DNA of 64,000 nucleotides from Acanthosoma haemorrhoidale (lineage: Eukaryota; Arthropoda; Insecta; Hemiptera; Acanthosomatidae), in NCBI GenBank assembly GCA_930367205.1, contig OV884015.1:82078841-82142840 (forward strand). The letters run 5' to 3'. Each line of letters starts with the position of its first letter. Within the stretch, counting starts at the first letter, position 1. The notes under the pieces were generated by a model, which saw only the letters and a program-made list of their open reading frames with translations, was not told the origin of the DNA and searched no databases. Both the position numbers and the translations under genes were made by a program. Positions 31,260-44,570 of this stretch are shown here, piece after piece.

Positions 31260-34080
31260 AAAACTATTGGTGGTGTCCAGTCTACATTTTTCATGCCACT
31301 ACGGCCAACCAACAGTATGGTCACGGAACTAGGTTATATTAAGAGGAGTGGCTCTATTGAAGTTTCTATGGCAGAGGTTAAAACCATTATTTATTTGTCG
31401 ATATAATATTGGTTTGATAATTACTGCTTGATTGAGAATTTTGTCTGTACATATATTTCCCTTTTCTCTACTTCTTGAGATGTATTATAAAAAAAAAAAA
31501 AGTTATTAATATAACTATTGGATACCATAATAGAATATAATAATCATAATGTAAAAAGGATAAGACACAATATAAGATTATAAGATTATTATAGTATTAT
31601 ACACAATACAGTTGTTCACTATTATTACTATTCATTATTACAGAGTTTTGGCAATACTAATTGAGGTTTCTTTCGACTTCTCAATCTTTTTTGGTATGAG
31701 AATGGTTTAAGCAACAAAATGTTACAAAACCATGATCCTAACCACAGTTATTGTGTTGAATTTATTTCTTTCGTTCTGAAGAAGAGCTACTTCAATTTCA
31801 TTGAGAAAACGATGCACTAACATGGTAACTAACGAACTAATTATTTGTTGATATGTAGTCACGAACTATAATAAGTAATCAAATGTTGTTGATTTAGCTT
31901 TTATTTATTTAATTCACAATCAACAAACAATGAACGTGAATGACACGCACGTTGAAATTTCATGTACAGCTAGCGATCTTTCCTATCAATGTATGTAATT
32001 GCCGATTCCAACATCTTTAAATGGTCATTGAGCATTGCCAGTATTTGTAGGATTGATATGCCACAACGTTCAACAACTCTTGATGTCAGTTAGCAGGTAT
32101 GAAACCTGAAAGTATGCGTGCAGTTAGCAATATTTAACCTAAAGAGATGCTTAAGTTATTATTTAGAGTTATTGAACTGTGGGTAGAAGTCTCGGTTTAG
32201 CATAATATAATTATTTTTTTATCACTATTTATGTAATAGTAATGATTTTTAGTAAGTAGGTGTATATTTTCAACTTTGAAGTATTTTCAGTATCAATATT
32301 TTGAACTTCTGTTAATGATAAACTAATACTTGACGGTGATCTCTACTTGTCATCCCAACTTTGTATATTGGTTCCTTGTTAATTGTTCGCAATGTATGCT
32401 TCATTGAGTCAAAAGTTAATTATTGAATATCGAATGGGGAGCACGACAGAGTGTGGGTCTTATTTTCAGAGACTTTAAATTAAGTATGTGTTTTACACTA
32501 GGTCAAGAGTTTAATGTTGTGTTGAAGAATTAGTGTAACGTCGTTGATGATTTGATCATTTGATTGATGATGTATTGAGTCGTTCTTTTTGAGAAAAAAA
32601 CAGTATCGTCCACATTTGTGGGGGTGAAGGTATCTATATATTCTTAACTGTAACAAATAAATAATAAATTGAACTCTCTAAACTCTACAATCTAATACGG
32701 CTCTCGGAATCGAATACACTGAATTGCCCACTTATTAAAACCCGATAAGGATGTAATAAAAGCCTAAATTCCTTACAAATTATTACATATTTTCTTTTAA
32801 AGCCTCGGTCATTCACGATGAACAAACACTGAATAGCTGTTGAATTGAGGCCTAGGGCCAGGGAGCAGGTAGCCTTGAGTGATTTTTAAGGGAAGCGAAA
32901 TCATGCCATTTGGATGCCTTTTTTTCATCCCTGGATCGGGAGAAAATATTTTCTGCTTGTCTATTGTTGGAATAAAGTTCATTCATGGGAGGTTTCAGGC
33001 AGGGGGAGGAGGGAGGATCCTTATGCCTGCTAGTCAGGCGTAACATTCCGCATTCCACGTCATTCACCGCGGAATATATTACTATCTAGATGTAGTTGAG
33101 ATTTTATACACATACACATAGTTTAAGCATTCAGTTTGAAATAATTTATATTGAAAAAACGCATCTAGATATCGTTTGGCAGGTTTATGTCTTATTTTTT
33201 GAAGTTGCTTCATGGCCTACCTAGTATGACGCCCGGACAAGAGACAAACAAAACATTTAGAACTCCAAACATAAAGCATTGGGGTCATATTGGGTGGAGG
33301 GGATGGGAATTGAGAATGCAGATTCCATTATGTTTACAGTTGAATCATCTGTGCAGGGTGTTGATAAATTTAAGATGAAAAGTTAAAAAAATAAAGTTCT
33401 TTTAATAAGTTCATGAGAAAAAACTTCCTGTCAAGTTTAAACATACTCCCTTTAATATGGAATCTTAGTAAAGGCTAGGAGCCATTTGTTCAGAATAAAT
33501 GACAAGCCAGTGGTATGCGCTTCATTAATGATTTTCACGTCATGAAATTGCTAATCGAGAAGCAATTTTTCTTCGCAATGGACAAAATATTTTTATTTTC
33601 AAAATAGTAGATATATTTAAGCATTTTTTCTATAAATAAAAGGTTGATTTACAGAAATTTATCGATATTAAATCTCTTCATTCAAAACATATTTTTAAAA
33701 CTGGTTAGGATAAAGTTAGAATAAAATATAAAGCATTTTAATTCTTATAACTGGTGTACAATGAAATTCGTATATAATGAATGCTTCATTTAATATAAAT
33801 GATTGAAAAAATTAAATAAAATCTTTGAATTTTCAATTCGAGTTGTTCCTGAATGGATTAAGACATACTATCAAAGAAATTAACGTAAAATCATATAATT
33901 TAAAAATAATATTTTTTGTATGATCCCTCCAGTAATATGTTTTTTAAACGATTTTTTACTATGGTGCCTTTTTTAGTAGACCTTTTGCAGATATTATATT
34001 GAAATGGCGGTACAGCCACTGAAAGCGCTCACACATTGTAAAATAAATCGCGGGTAGCCCAGAGAGAGTGTAACAACACT
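31260..34080. other. AT-rich non-coding stretch
   Basis: Spacer with A runs (for example 31490-31501) and no recognisable gene. A GC-richer patch at about 32850-33070 has a 71-codon minus frame with no family resemblance. TATCGATA occurs once near 33660. Confidence 0.5.
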
Positions 34081-34087
34081 TACACAC

Positions 34088-34866
34088 ATAATTACACGTG
34101 TAATTATAACATTTTTTAAGAAATATCTTATATATAAAGGTTTACATTAAATAATGCTTATTTTCGTATGAAAAAATTAAACAATGGTCACCAAATGTTT
34201 TGTATAAAGTGTGCTATTTTTTGGATCCAAACTTTCAAATGATACTGTTTTTTAATTTTTTTAATGTTATAGGTTTTTTTAATCTTCTTGTACAGTTAAG
34301 TGCTAAAGTACTGGTTTTTATAAGGAAATGTTTAGTTTTCACGATTTTAATGTCTGGTTTAACCGTAGACTTGTCATTCAAGAGCCAGAATTTGAAAGGT
34401 TACTCAACTGTCACGTAATACAGTAATTGCGATTGGCTGCCCCGAGAGTCGTTTGTTATTTCAATAGAGGACAATGCGAAGGAAGAAAGAGAGGATTGTC
34501 CGAGGGGGGGGGGGTACAGTTTAGCATCAGTGATTTATTCAAAGATATTAGGCTAAACTCCTTTAAGGATTAGAGTTGACACGGCAGTTATAATTTCAAA
34601 ACAGTTAGCAATGGATGGGGGCAGTTAGTCACCCAGGGCCCCTAAGCCGCTGTGCTATTTCTGAATATTCTAGTCCTCTCTCTCTGGCCTCTTTTATAAA
34701 GGTACCAGGATCAGCCTTCTCTTTTGTGTAGCTCTGGACCTTTATTAATAATACATTCACCAACAAACAAATAGTATGCATAGTAATATATATGCTAGCA
34801 GGAATCAAATATAATACTACACGTGTAGTGGATGACAGAATCCACCTTTACACCAAGCACGTGCTT
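34088..34866. promoter_or_regulatory. Cluster of three dyad-symmetric CACGTG E-boxes
   Basis: ATAATTACACGTGTAATTAT (34088-34107, perfect 20-bp dyad), ACTACACGTGTAGT (34816-34829) and AAGCACGTGCTT (34855-34866) each centre on CACGTG, the site for bHLH factors such as CLOCK/CYCLE, MYC/MAX and USF. The first two share TACACGTGTA. Elsewhere in the window I noticed CACGTG only near 1469. The GC-richer stretch 34430-34740, with an 11-base G run at 34504-34514, lies between them. Function is inference. Confidence 0.4.
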
Positions 34867-37780
34867 AGCCTTCTAGTAGGTGATCCAAGGAAGATAAATG
34901 GACATTTGTATTATTGTTTTTAATTTATTAATGTTTACGTAGAATACAATGATGTTATAGTTCTCTACAAGTCTGAAAGGGTTTAACTTTACATCGAAAT
35001 AAAAAAAAACAGTATAGTATTCAACTTAAAATGGTGCTTACAACTCTCAAGCTAGAGATGCCTTTCATGGAATTATCAAGGGGACAGTAAACGAGCCATT
35101 TGACAAAATTTACACTGGATTTATTGCCTTAAGTATTTTTCACTGGGCAGGAGCTTGAATTTCTTCATATCACCTAAAGAGCTAATCTGTTCTACTTTAA
35201 TAAAACATTATAAAGTCTATAAAACAAATTATATTTGTCATTATTTCGGTCAATACGTGGTAGATTTCCCTCAAGGGCGCCAGAAAATGCCAATATGTAC
35301 TCTTCCACTTCCATGTACTCCTTCCCACTGACGGAATCCTCTTCAGATGTCGCCCTTAGGACATTGCCAAATATCGCGTATGACTGATGACCGTGTGCCC
35401 ATCGGCCAGTCAGTGACTGATATCGGGTTATCCGTCAACGTCGTGTTAGTGGTACCTTCCTAATTAAGGCCTCAGGGCATGTTCAATTAGTGCCGAGGGA
35501 GGGGGGGGGGGTGCGCTGTACTCCGGTTTGTCGGTATTTTTTGTCTTCGTCTTTGTCCTTACAGTTTTTGAATATAGCATACGAGTATACCAAGATTGAA
35601 TAGCTGCGATCATTTTAAATAGATTTTTTCGCAGAACAGATACAAACATGTAACTCAATTATTCGTTCCAATTTATAATTTTTACGCCAAATAAGTAATT
35701 TAAAAAAATTCCAAAACTAAGCAATAATTACAGTACACTATAACTAAATTATATTAGATTAAAAAATGTCCCACTTTATAACTATTAGGTGTCTCATATG
35801 TATAATATAAATAATCACAAAATAAAACTGTTGAAGCACACCAATTAAATGTTTTGTGGATACTTCATTATAGTTGCAGACAGGTTAATGTGACTTTAAC
35901 ATAAGTTTCATATATCATAATGTGGTTTTAAAAGAAAACCCAAAGAAATGGTTCACCACGCATAGTCAAATGTGATCGTATCATCATATCATATCAAAAT
36001 CACCTTAACATATTTAACATTTTTGGCAGATTTTATGCAACTACTTCAAAAATAAATAATCTTTGACAATTAGTACAATTAACAGTACTAGTAAGAAATA
36101 AAATACCTGGCAAATGATCGTAACCAGCTATAGTCGATTGAAAGCCAAGCCGGCAAGTGCTATAGTTTCTTTTAGCGCGAACACTTGAGAACGATGGCAT
36201 ATTCCTTAAAAAATGTTCGGCTATTAAATTAATAAAGCTGTGGAGAGACAAAAGGTATTTCGTTTCTTAATATACTTACTCAACACCGGCACCAGATCAT
36301 CAATAAAAGTGGTAGTATGTTTAGTAAATTTTAAGCAAAGGTAAATGACTGAAAAATTGTATTCTTCTACAAATATCAATGATGATAATTTGGAAATTAG
36401 TAGCAAACAGCCCTCATGTCGGGTGGTTAAAAAAAAAAAACTATTAACAATATATGTCAAAAAATATGTCTCAAAGTAATTAAATCTTTTAACTAAATAT
36501 CATTCAAAGTTTTGTTTAATTGTTTTAACATTTGATCAATTATTATTTGTTTTTAATTATTGAAATTAATTGATTACGAACAGATGCTAATACATCCGAT
36601 ATGTGCCTGTATATACTGTATAAACAGGTAAATTTACTAACTGAATTCAACAGTTTATAATTAAGCTAGTTATCTGGGATACGTGAATGTGTTGTCAAAA
36701 TCACATTATAAGAAAGCATACTTATAAGAGGATGAATAAAAGTAATAATATATTCAAACAAACTGATCATTGATACCATAGTGAAATCAGTGAATTAAAA
36801 TTGACATGTTCTTTATATGCTCCTACTTCGATAATATATGACAATTAGGTAATCATGCCACCACGCATTAGAAGCAGGGGTTAAAGTAAAGTGGGGTCGG
36901 GAAACGAAACCCCGTTTCTCCGTCAAGCTGCTACTAATGAAAAACTTGTTCTGCTGAAAACCAAAATAATAAAACGTTACGAGTTAGAAAACCCGTTTAT
37001 TTATCATCCAATAATTGTTAGAGGTAACCAAGTGAGACAGTTGGAGAAAAACATGCAATATTTATACAACTCTCAGAAACTTGTACTAATAATTCCTCAT
37101 TTTGGCACATGTTTTTTAACAGCTAGGGTTTGAGAGGTTCTAAACTTTCAATCAATGTCTGGAGCACCTGTGTGTTTTTTAAACTAACAACTGAACTTAT
37201 GCATAACTATTTAAAACAATAGACATCCTATTTTAATTTTTAACACACAATAGTATGTTTAAAACAAGAATGTTTAAATTAAGTTTTATGAAATTATTTT
37301 GACATTTAAATCTGTTAAAATACTTGTATGCTATATAACTTTCAGTTTAATTTGGGCTACTAAATGATTGCTACATTATACTGGGTAAGTATATGAATTA
37401 ACATTTCCATGTTCCGAGAAAAATTATACCTTTAATTGACGATTAATCGATGAAATTAATCTTAATTTCTTCTTAATTTTAAAAAGCGCTTGACTAAATT
37501 TGGCATAGTTTCATAATTGTTTGCTCCAGTAAGAAACATTTTCATAACAGTTATTAAAATAAATTTGGGTAGAAGAATTTTTTTATTCGAATCACGAAAG
37601 AGGACGGTAAAAGGTTTTGTAAAAGATGAATGATTTTTGTTATTTGGAACACACTTATTGTTTTTCAATTTGGCTTGGTTAATTTAACTAAGCTTTGAAA
37701 AGCGGCTTTTTCAGAAATAAATATCCTTGTTGAGGCTTACCGGTGATTTCACTTGTCGTCATAATTAATTTATGTATTAA
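34867..37780. other. AT-rich stretch with a GC-richer segment at 35270-35520
   Basis: The GC-richer segment ends in a G run (35501-35511). The rest is AT-rich spacer with no recognisable coding sequence. Confidence 0.45.
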
Positions 37781-38110
37781 CGAAGTGAAAGCGGAGGGGC
37801 GAGAAATGCCCGGTGTGCCTTCCAACTTTCCAGAAACATAATATTTGATGTAGGCAGGTCTAATGACGAGGTGGTTTTTATCCCCAAACCCAGGTCCCCG
37901 CTGGGGGTATTCTAATGGAGGTGGTCCTTAGAGGTGGGGGCCTGGAGGGGGGACCCGGGGCTCTGAGGCCCCCACCTCCAGTCACTGCCCATCGCTCGAG
38001 CGGTCCTAGCCTCTCTGTCCTCTCTCACGGTGATCAGTGATCTGTGACTGTATGTGCCTGTGATCATCTTGTGACCGACGAGTCTGTCTCTATATCCCGT
38101 CACCGGAGGA
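37780..38110. other. GC-rich island with a strong hairpin
   Basis: AGGTGGGGGCCT (37932-37943) pairs perfectly with AGGCCCCCACCT (37966-37977) across a 22-nt loop that itself contains G and C runs. The island has 65-70-codon frames on both strands that resemble nothing known. Candidate structured or regulatory element. Confidence 0.4.
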
Positions 38111-38359
38111 TGCAAATTGTTCATAGTAAGTGCTACCTTATTTCAACCCTCATAACTTATAATAGATCTCTTCAACTGTCTACACGCTTGCTTGTGTTCA
38201 TCGTGGAATCGTTATCTGAACTCAGGACTCCATCAAGATAATACATGTTTTTATTATCGCGTCGAATTGATTTTCGACTCTAAATTTTCATGCCAAATAA
38301 AAATAATTAACCGTTATTTTCAAACAAGCGGTACACGATCAAAGAAATCCTATTTCCCA

Positions 38360-38550
38360 CAGTTGTGATTTACAACGTTTACGAACCGAAACATAATCAC
38401 TTTATTTCAATTAGCTTCAATGAAACGTAAAAGCTGGAAGAATTAAAAAAACTGTCGGATATCTTGTTTCTCGGTGACTTTAATGCCGACCATGCTAAAC
38501 GGTGATTTTAATGCGCCATGAAATTCTCGACTGGACGTCTTGGGAATTCC
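38360..38550 (+). pseudogene. Non-LTR retrotransposon endonuclease fragment
   Basis: The frame around 38455 reads LSDILFLGDFNADHAKR. LFLGDFNAxH is the conserved GDFNAxH motif of LINE-type apurinic endonucleases, with its catalytic Asp. Upstream, YNVYEPKHNHF (about 38370-38400) fits the preceding strand of the same domain. The motif is then repeated: GGTGACTTTAATGC at 38473-38486 is followed by GGTGATTTTAATGC at 38501-38514, again with CATG after it, giving a second GDFNA. After that HEILDWTSWEFR continues in another frame. No RT follows. The fragment may come from the jockey family whose other copies lack this part. Confidence 0.55.
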
Positions 38551-41498
38551 GCCGTATACATATCATTATCTCTGCGTCGACAAGTCAAACAGAGGAGCGT
38601 AGATTATCTTGCTACGTCTAGTTATCTTGAACGGTTAGCCAGCATGACCATCCATGATAAGGGGAGCCGACAGCGAAGACGAGGTCCAGGCGCTGATAGC
38701 TCCTATACACCTCCATTATCATCTAATTTAGAAGTTTGTGTCTAACTCGCCGTAATAGCATAGCCATGCCTATCCAATTTAATTCTATCTCTTAACAACT
38801 AATTTGGGCATTCTTCCTTTGGTTTTTATTCTCACCAACGCGCCTTTTTCGGCTTTCTTTTACTCAATTATTAAAAAACAGTAAACATTGTAACCTTCTC
38901 TTATATTCTTTTCAATGACTATAAACCATTAAAATCGCGTTGAAATTAAATTAGATTGATAATTGTTTTTTTTTTTCGTATTTTGCATACCGCATGAATG
39001 TGATTTCAATTTACATATATTAGTATGGACATCTCGTTTCTAATTTTTTTAAATCGTTTTCTGATTCAGAAACTGTGGAAATACATCAATTATTCATTAA
39101 TAATAAAACGGGTTTTATTAACAATAAAGTATTTATACCTCTTGACCAGCAAACGTTTTACAAAATATTTAAGATGTTTAATACACTACCGTTACAAATG
39201 ATTATTCTTTCTGAATATTTTTGTAATCAGCATGAAGTATTAAGATTATTTCAGTGATTTAAGTAACGGAATCTTCAACAATCACTGCAAGACATATACG
39301 GCTGAGAAATGAACGGGATTCGTTAACGATGGGATCGACTGGTCGTATGTTTCCTTTAATTGAGAAAACAAAAACAAAGCAAAGAAGAACAAAAAGGAAC
39401 AAAAAACAAAAAGATGGATGGCCCCCATCCCCTCCTAAATCACAGATTGACAAAATGTTTTTACCTTAATAAACGGCTTTTATTTTCTACCTTTCTTTTA
39501 TTTTTTTTAATTTATTTTGTTTTGTTTTATCTCTTCGTTCGCGTCCTATCTGTTAGAGCCCACCAGAAGAAGAAAAAAAAAGTTCAATAATTGATACACA
39601 AGCAGCTGCTGTTTTCTTAGCAATTTTTTTTTACTTAATTTCGAATCGCGAATTGATGGTGTCATTGTTTGGGCCTTTATGAGTGATGGCTCGAATTAGA
39701 GCCGGAAATTATGTCGCCAGAAGAGTTTTTTTGATCTTATTATTTTGTGTTAATGACAGCTTGGACCAATATGTTCACAATCAGTTGTTCCTGATTTGGA
39801 AAAGAGTTATCACTTAATTAATTACCTTGAATGTAAAAAATAATTTAATTTATTTTACATCTGAACTTTTTTCTCTTAGAATGAATGAGCGATAAGATAT
39901 CATGAAAAGAAGAGCAGGTATGAATGATACACAGCAGTTGAAAAATAAATTCTTATCAAATCACCCTTAACGATCATTCTAGTTTATCGTGTTGTTAGAG
40001 CCTTTATTTATTTTTATTTTTTTGACTTTTTTTTTGGAACACGACTCAAAGAAATAACCGTCGGATTATATGTGTTTGGCGGCGAACTATGTAAATCCGA
40101 ATGATTATATGTTATTTCATGGGATTTGAATACCAAATCCGGCTCGCGGAGCCAAAATAGGCTGGGAAGAAATTTTTAATTCTGACACCGTTGTAATTTT
40201 CTATTTGCAATGATATATTTTTAACGATGGCTGTGTGTAGGATTGTCACGGACTCATCATGTCCAGTAAGGTAATGAATCGGACGAGGTCAATAATTTGG
40301 GCGAATTTAATTTATAAATATCGTCGCTATCGTATCGTATACTTGAATGGAGCTTGTCAAGGCATCAAGATCAAGTTCAATCCAATAGATGGATCGTAAA
40401 ATTAATTTTTGGATCTCGATTTGATGTTTCACTTCTGGCCCTGAGCTGAAATTCATGTTTAGTCTTGTTGGCTTCAACTACACCACCAGTGACTTTAGAA
40501 CACTATAAGATGGATTGGTTTTATTAAATGTGACTTAAGCAAAATACGGTTACTGAAGGTACCCTGTTAATAATTAAATCCAAGCAGGTCAAGAAAACAC
40601 AAAAGTTACTGCCTCAGCTTTATTATGTTTTTTTTATAATTTGTTTTTATTGAGATTTTTTTTGCAAATGTATTCCCATTTAGATAAAGAAAAGCGGGGT
40701 ATACTATCGTAAACAAATGTACCGAATTCAATAAATTTACCGTCTTGGGATTTGAAGCCAGAAGGAAGTGTTGCCAACCACATCATGCAAAAAGCTATAA
40801 ATATTCCCTAATAAATAATTTATAATATTGGAACGGTATAGTTATATTCCGTAATAGTTTAATCTTAAAGTAAAATTTAAGATAAAAAGTTTAATGATAA
40901 GATAAATCTATAAAATAAAAAGTTGGTAAATGTAAATGGTTTCTTTCTATGTTTAATAGCTTTTGGGATTCCACAGAATGTTCAAAGGTCTGTTGACGGA
41001 GGCTTCATTTAATGAATATCAGCAAATGTTTTGTTTGTCTACCTTTAAACCTTTCAGAATTATTTTTAGTAAAAAAATTATTCTTTATGAAATGAGTTGG
41101 TCAGTTGTAAATATATTAACCCGAATCAGGATCTTTAGGAAAAGCTGAAGTCAAAAATGAAAAATGTGTATCAAGGGTGTTGAGAGTGACTTCAAAAAAG
41201 TCGATTGGAGCTAAGCGGATGGTCTAAAATGCATGTACTCAGACAAAAATATTCATAAAAAAAAAGAAGCGAGGATTTGTTGTAGGGTGTGTTGAAAAGT
41301 CATCGCTCAATAATTCAGTAGTGGGAAAGATATAAATTGAAATAAAAGCGGAATCTATTATGTGTTGTCAAATAGGAAGGAGGGAGGGGATTTGTTTTTT
41401 GATTTAGCTCCGGCCGGGAGAACATTTAAATCAACACAACGACTCCATTTGAAATTTCATCCGCTTTAAAGGTTGTCCCTATAATCAAATATTTCTGT
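38551..41498. other. AT-rich non-coding stretch
   Basis: Spacer. Near 41285 the sequence TAGGGTGTGTTGAAAAGTCA looks like one end of a mariner-type element, but no opposite end was found. No gene is recognised. Confidence 0.45.
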
Positions 41499-41565
41499 AA
41501 AAAAAAAAAAAAAATAAAGGAAATGAAAAGAAACAAATATAGGCAGTTAAAAAAAAAAAAAAAAG
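41499..41565. repeat. Two poly(A) tracts 50 bp apart
   Basis: Runs of about 15 A occur at 41499-41514 and 41549-41564, separated by purine-rich sequence. They could be the tails of two retroposed fragments or simple A-rich DNA. No element body was recognised upstream. Confidence 0.5.
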
Positions 41566-41639
41566 GTAAGGTTGTAAATAATGCGAGAGCTAGGGTACGG
41601 AGTCACTATGGAAATGATGGTCGTGTTGAAGAACCCAAC

Positions 41640-41960
41640 TGTCAGAGGGCCGGCCATATTAAACATCTTTAATTCTTTTCTACTCCTCCGTCCCATGATT
41701 TAGTCCGTAGTTTTAGTTCCCCTTCTCCTTTATTCCTTCACTTCTCCTCCAGTTCCCCGCTGTAATTACCCGGGGCCTTCCTCTCTTATCTCTTATCACT
41801 TATCTTTGTTAGAAACTTGCCTCTTGCTACTCAGGCTTACAGCTTAATGACGGTATTCGTATGCCTGTTGCCTCCTGTTCTAGCACCCAGTCGTTTGTTT
41901 CTGGTCAGGGCACAGACCACAAATATCATCCTTTACGATAACTCGTAGAGGTGATAAGAC
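41640..41960. other. GC-richer pyrimidine-biased island
   Basis: Pyrimidine-rich on the plus strand (CCTCTCTTATCTCTTATC repeats near 41780). No long frame and no recognised protein. Confidence 0.35.
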
Positions 41961-43308
41961 CAGCAAGCCGGACAAACCTTAAATAAAATAAAAAAATCAA
42001 CAACTTTTACAGTAATATTACTCTGTTACGTCTCACTTTGAATACTCTCTCTCAATAGTCTGTAAAATGGGGAACAACTAAACGGTAAATGCTCGTATCC
42101 ACGCTTATTAAATTCAATCAATTTCGAAATCATTCTTTCTAAATTTTTGTAAACACATAAGAAATAAAGAAATATTTTTTTCTTTCCTGAGAACCGAAAA
42201 TATACAATATAATTGCACACAGTTAGAATAAATTTATAGAAATAAGAAAGCCGAGAAACGTTGTGTGATGTGCACAATGTAAATACATTCTGATAGAAAG
42301 GAATGAAATACTGAGGAGGAAACAGGTAAATAAGATAGCATTACAATTGCATGAAGTGGGCTTTAGATGGGATTGTACAGCATATGTCATAAAATGTGTC
42401 ATAAAATTTAATTAAAAGTTTGTCGGGACTGAACAAGGAAGACATGTCATTTGTATCGCTGTTAGCTGCTATTTGGATTATATCACATAATATTCCGAGA
42501 ACCGACAAGGCGTCTCTTGTATCTCGTCCCCTTTCTGTGCTGCTTAGGGTCTCATAAATGTTCTAGATTACTAGAAGTGCCGGACTGTGGAAGAGGTGGA
42601 TTATTGAGATCTTACTTCAATTGAGTATAAAATAAACATCAATTTTAAAACGGAAAGTTCCTCAATTCCGAAAGAAAAATCGTTTGGTACATTTCTATGT
42701 CTCCAATAGTATTTCATATTTACTAATGTAAGGTAATAAGGTATAAAGTAAACCATAGTAAAGTATATAACATAAACGTAGATAAATTCATCAGACAGTT
42801 TAATATTCAATGCAACCTGATCTCAATAAGTGTTCAGATGTTTTACATGACACATATTTTATATGATAAGAATTATAATTTCTCCATTTTTAATTTATTA
42901 TGATTGAGTATTCTGACCTTATGCTTCTGAAATTTTGAAGTGTGATTGTGATGGCTACAGATGAAAATACATTGTATTTCATGAATATCGCTTTGAATGA
43001 ATTTCAGGCTTGAAGTAGCTCTTCTAATAGGAACGATTGTGTTGAGGTACAATTTGGCATTCAGTAAGAACCTTCACATGTCACAAAAAGCTATTTTTAA
43101 GTATACTCAAAGTATACAATAGACAAAACTTTTTGTAAATAAATAAAAATGGCTCAGAATTATGCTGTGCAATAACATACAATAACGGAAAGTATTGAAA
43201 ATAAAATGAAACGTGAAAATAGTTGGACCCGTTTAGTACAGATTTTAGTTGATTGACAATCCACAATCTGTTCACAAATGAAAGTTGATATTGACAATAT
43301 AAGTTGGT
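41961..43308. other. AT-rich non-coding stretch
   Basis: No gene recognised. The minus frames at 42026-42277, 42601-42810 and 43081-43275 are Phe/Tyr/Ile-rich, as expected of AT-rich random sequence. Confidence 0.5.
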
Positions 43309-43362
43309 ACGTCTTCAATGTTTCCTTAATAATTGAGTAAATTAAGAAAACATTGAAGACGT
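43309..43362. ncRNA. 22-bp hairpin, candidate small-RNA precursor or micro-foldback
   Basis: ACGTCTTCAATGTTTCCTTA (from 43309) pairs with its inverse ending at 43362, 22 bp per arm with one mismatch (a C opposite an A), across a 10-nt loop AATTGAGTAA. Arm length equals a miRNA duplex, but pairing stops at the base of the stem, whereas animal pri-miRNAs usually have a longer lower stem. A small palindromic repeat is equally possible. Confidence 0.3.
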
Positions 43363-44330
43363 TAAAGAAACGTAAAATTCATTAATTAAACAAACAAAGT
43401 GGCAAGAGTGAACAATATAAATCATCACAATGTTCAATTTAATAATTTTAGATATTTATATGATTTATAACATTGAAGCTCCGTCATCAAATATAAAATC
43501 GAAACCAAAACTCGTTCAAAACTTTCTGCTGTAAAAAAAATTATAATGCATTTTTGGCAGAAAATTTCAGTTTTTTTACTTTCTAAATGTTGTATAATCA
43601 GTAAATTATCATTATGTATTATTTAAATTATTTTTGTGTTATCGAAATTATTATTTAATATCATAACATACTTATAATGTATTAATCAATTCAATTTTCA
43701 ACATGAATGATGTTACCAAATTATATTTAGTTAGAGCTGTCAATTGAAGTTACCTTTATTAAAAAACAATGAACCTATGCATACAAAACTAACGATTATG
43801 AATATAAATATTAGAACTGAAATTTTAAGGAAAAAAGTAAGAAAGGATTACGATAAGAACATGACAATGTGGATGGGCGATTGTGGAAATACAACTGCAT
43901 TCTCAGAACGTGAACCAGTTGCCAAAATCATTAAATTTTCATTTATTATGGAAACAATGGCCTTAGACACCGTCAAAATACTTGTGACGCTGCAAAGTAC
44001 TTGAGAACAATAAGTGCACAAATACAGTGTGACTAAAAGCGTCATAAACATGCATGCCTCGTGTCTTACACACTTGTTGCCACTATAAAAGCCAATGTGG
44101 GAATAGTTGCACGTACTAATTAAGGTATTATAAAATTAATACGATGAGCCGTTAAGATTGCGAATTAAGATATAGTTCTATGTGAAATTCTTTATCATTA
44201 CTACCATAAAACGGTTTATGTCCACCATTAATGTATAAAATTACCCAATAAAAATTTTTATCGCCACATTACGCTCATTGAAATACTTCACAACTATTCG
44301 CAGGTCTATTTAATGTTTCATTAAATATTT
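43363..44330. other. AT-rich non-coding stretch
   Basis: An 86-codon plus frame (43744-44004) is open but resembles nothing known. No other features. Confidence 0.45.
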
Positions 44331-44570
44331 TCTGAGGTCGGTTGGAGCGTCTCCCTCCCAACATCAAGTCCCGCCTCTCCCTCCTCTCAGCCGGATTTTC
44401 TCAGGGCGTTTTTGCAATTTGAGAGTAATTGCTGTACCGGCAGCATGTAATATGGTGCATTTAATATGTTGATTAAAAATATTAAATAACCTTTGCATGC
44501 GGGGTAGTCATTATCTCAAAATGGCCGCCCCGTCACGCCACTTTGTCGTCTGTCGGCCAGACGATCTTCT
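44330..44570. other. GC-richer island with a YY1/Pho-like motif
   Basis: AAAATGGCCGCCCCGTCACG near 44519-44538 contains the AATGGC core recognised by YY1/Pleiohomeotic in animals. TTTGCATG near 44493 is octamer-like. No long frame. Regulatory function is inference. Confidence 0.3.
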
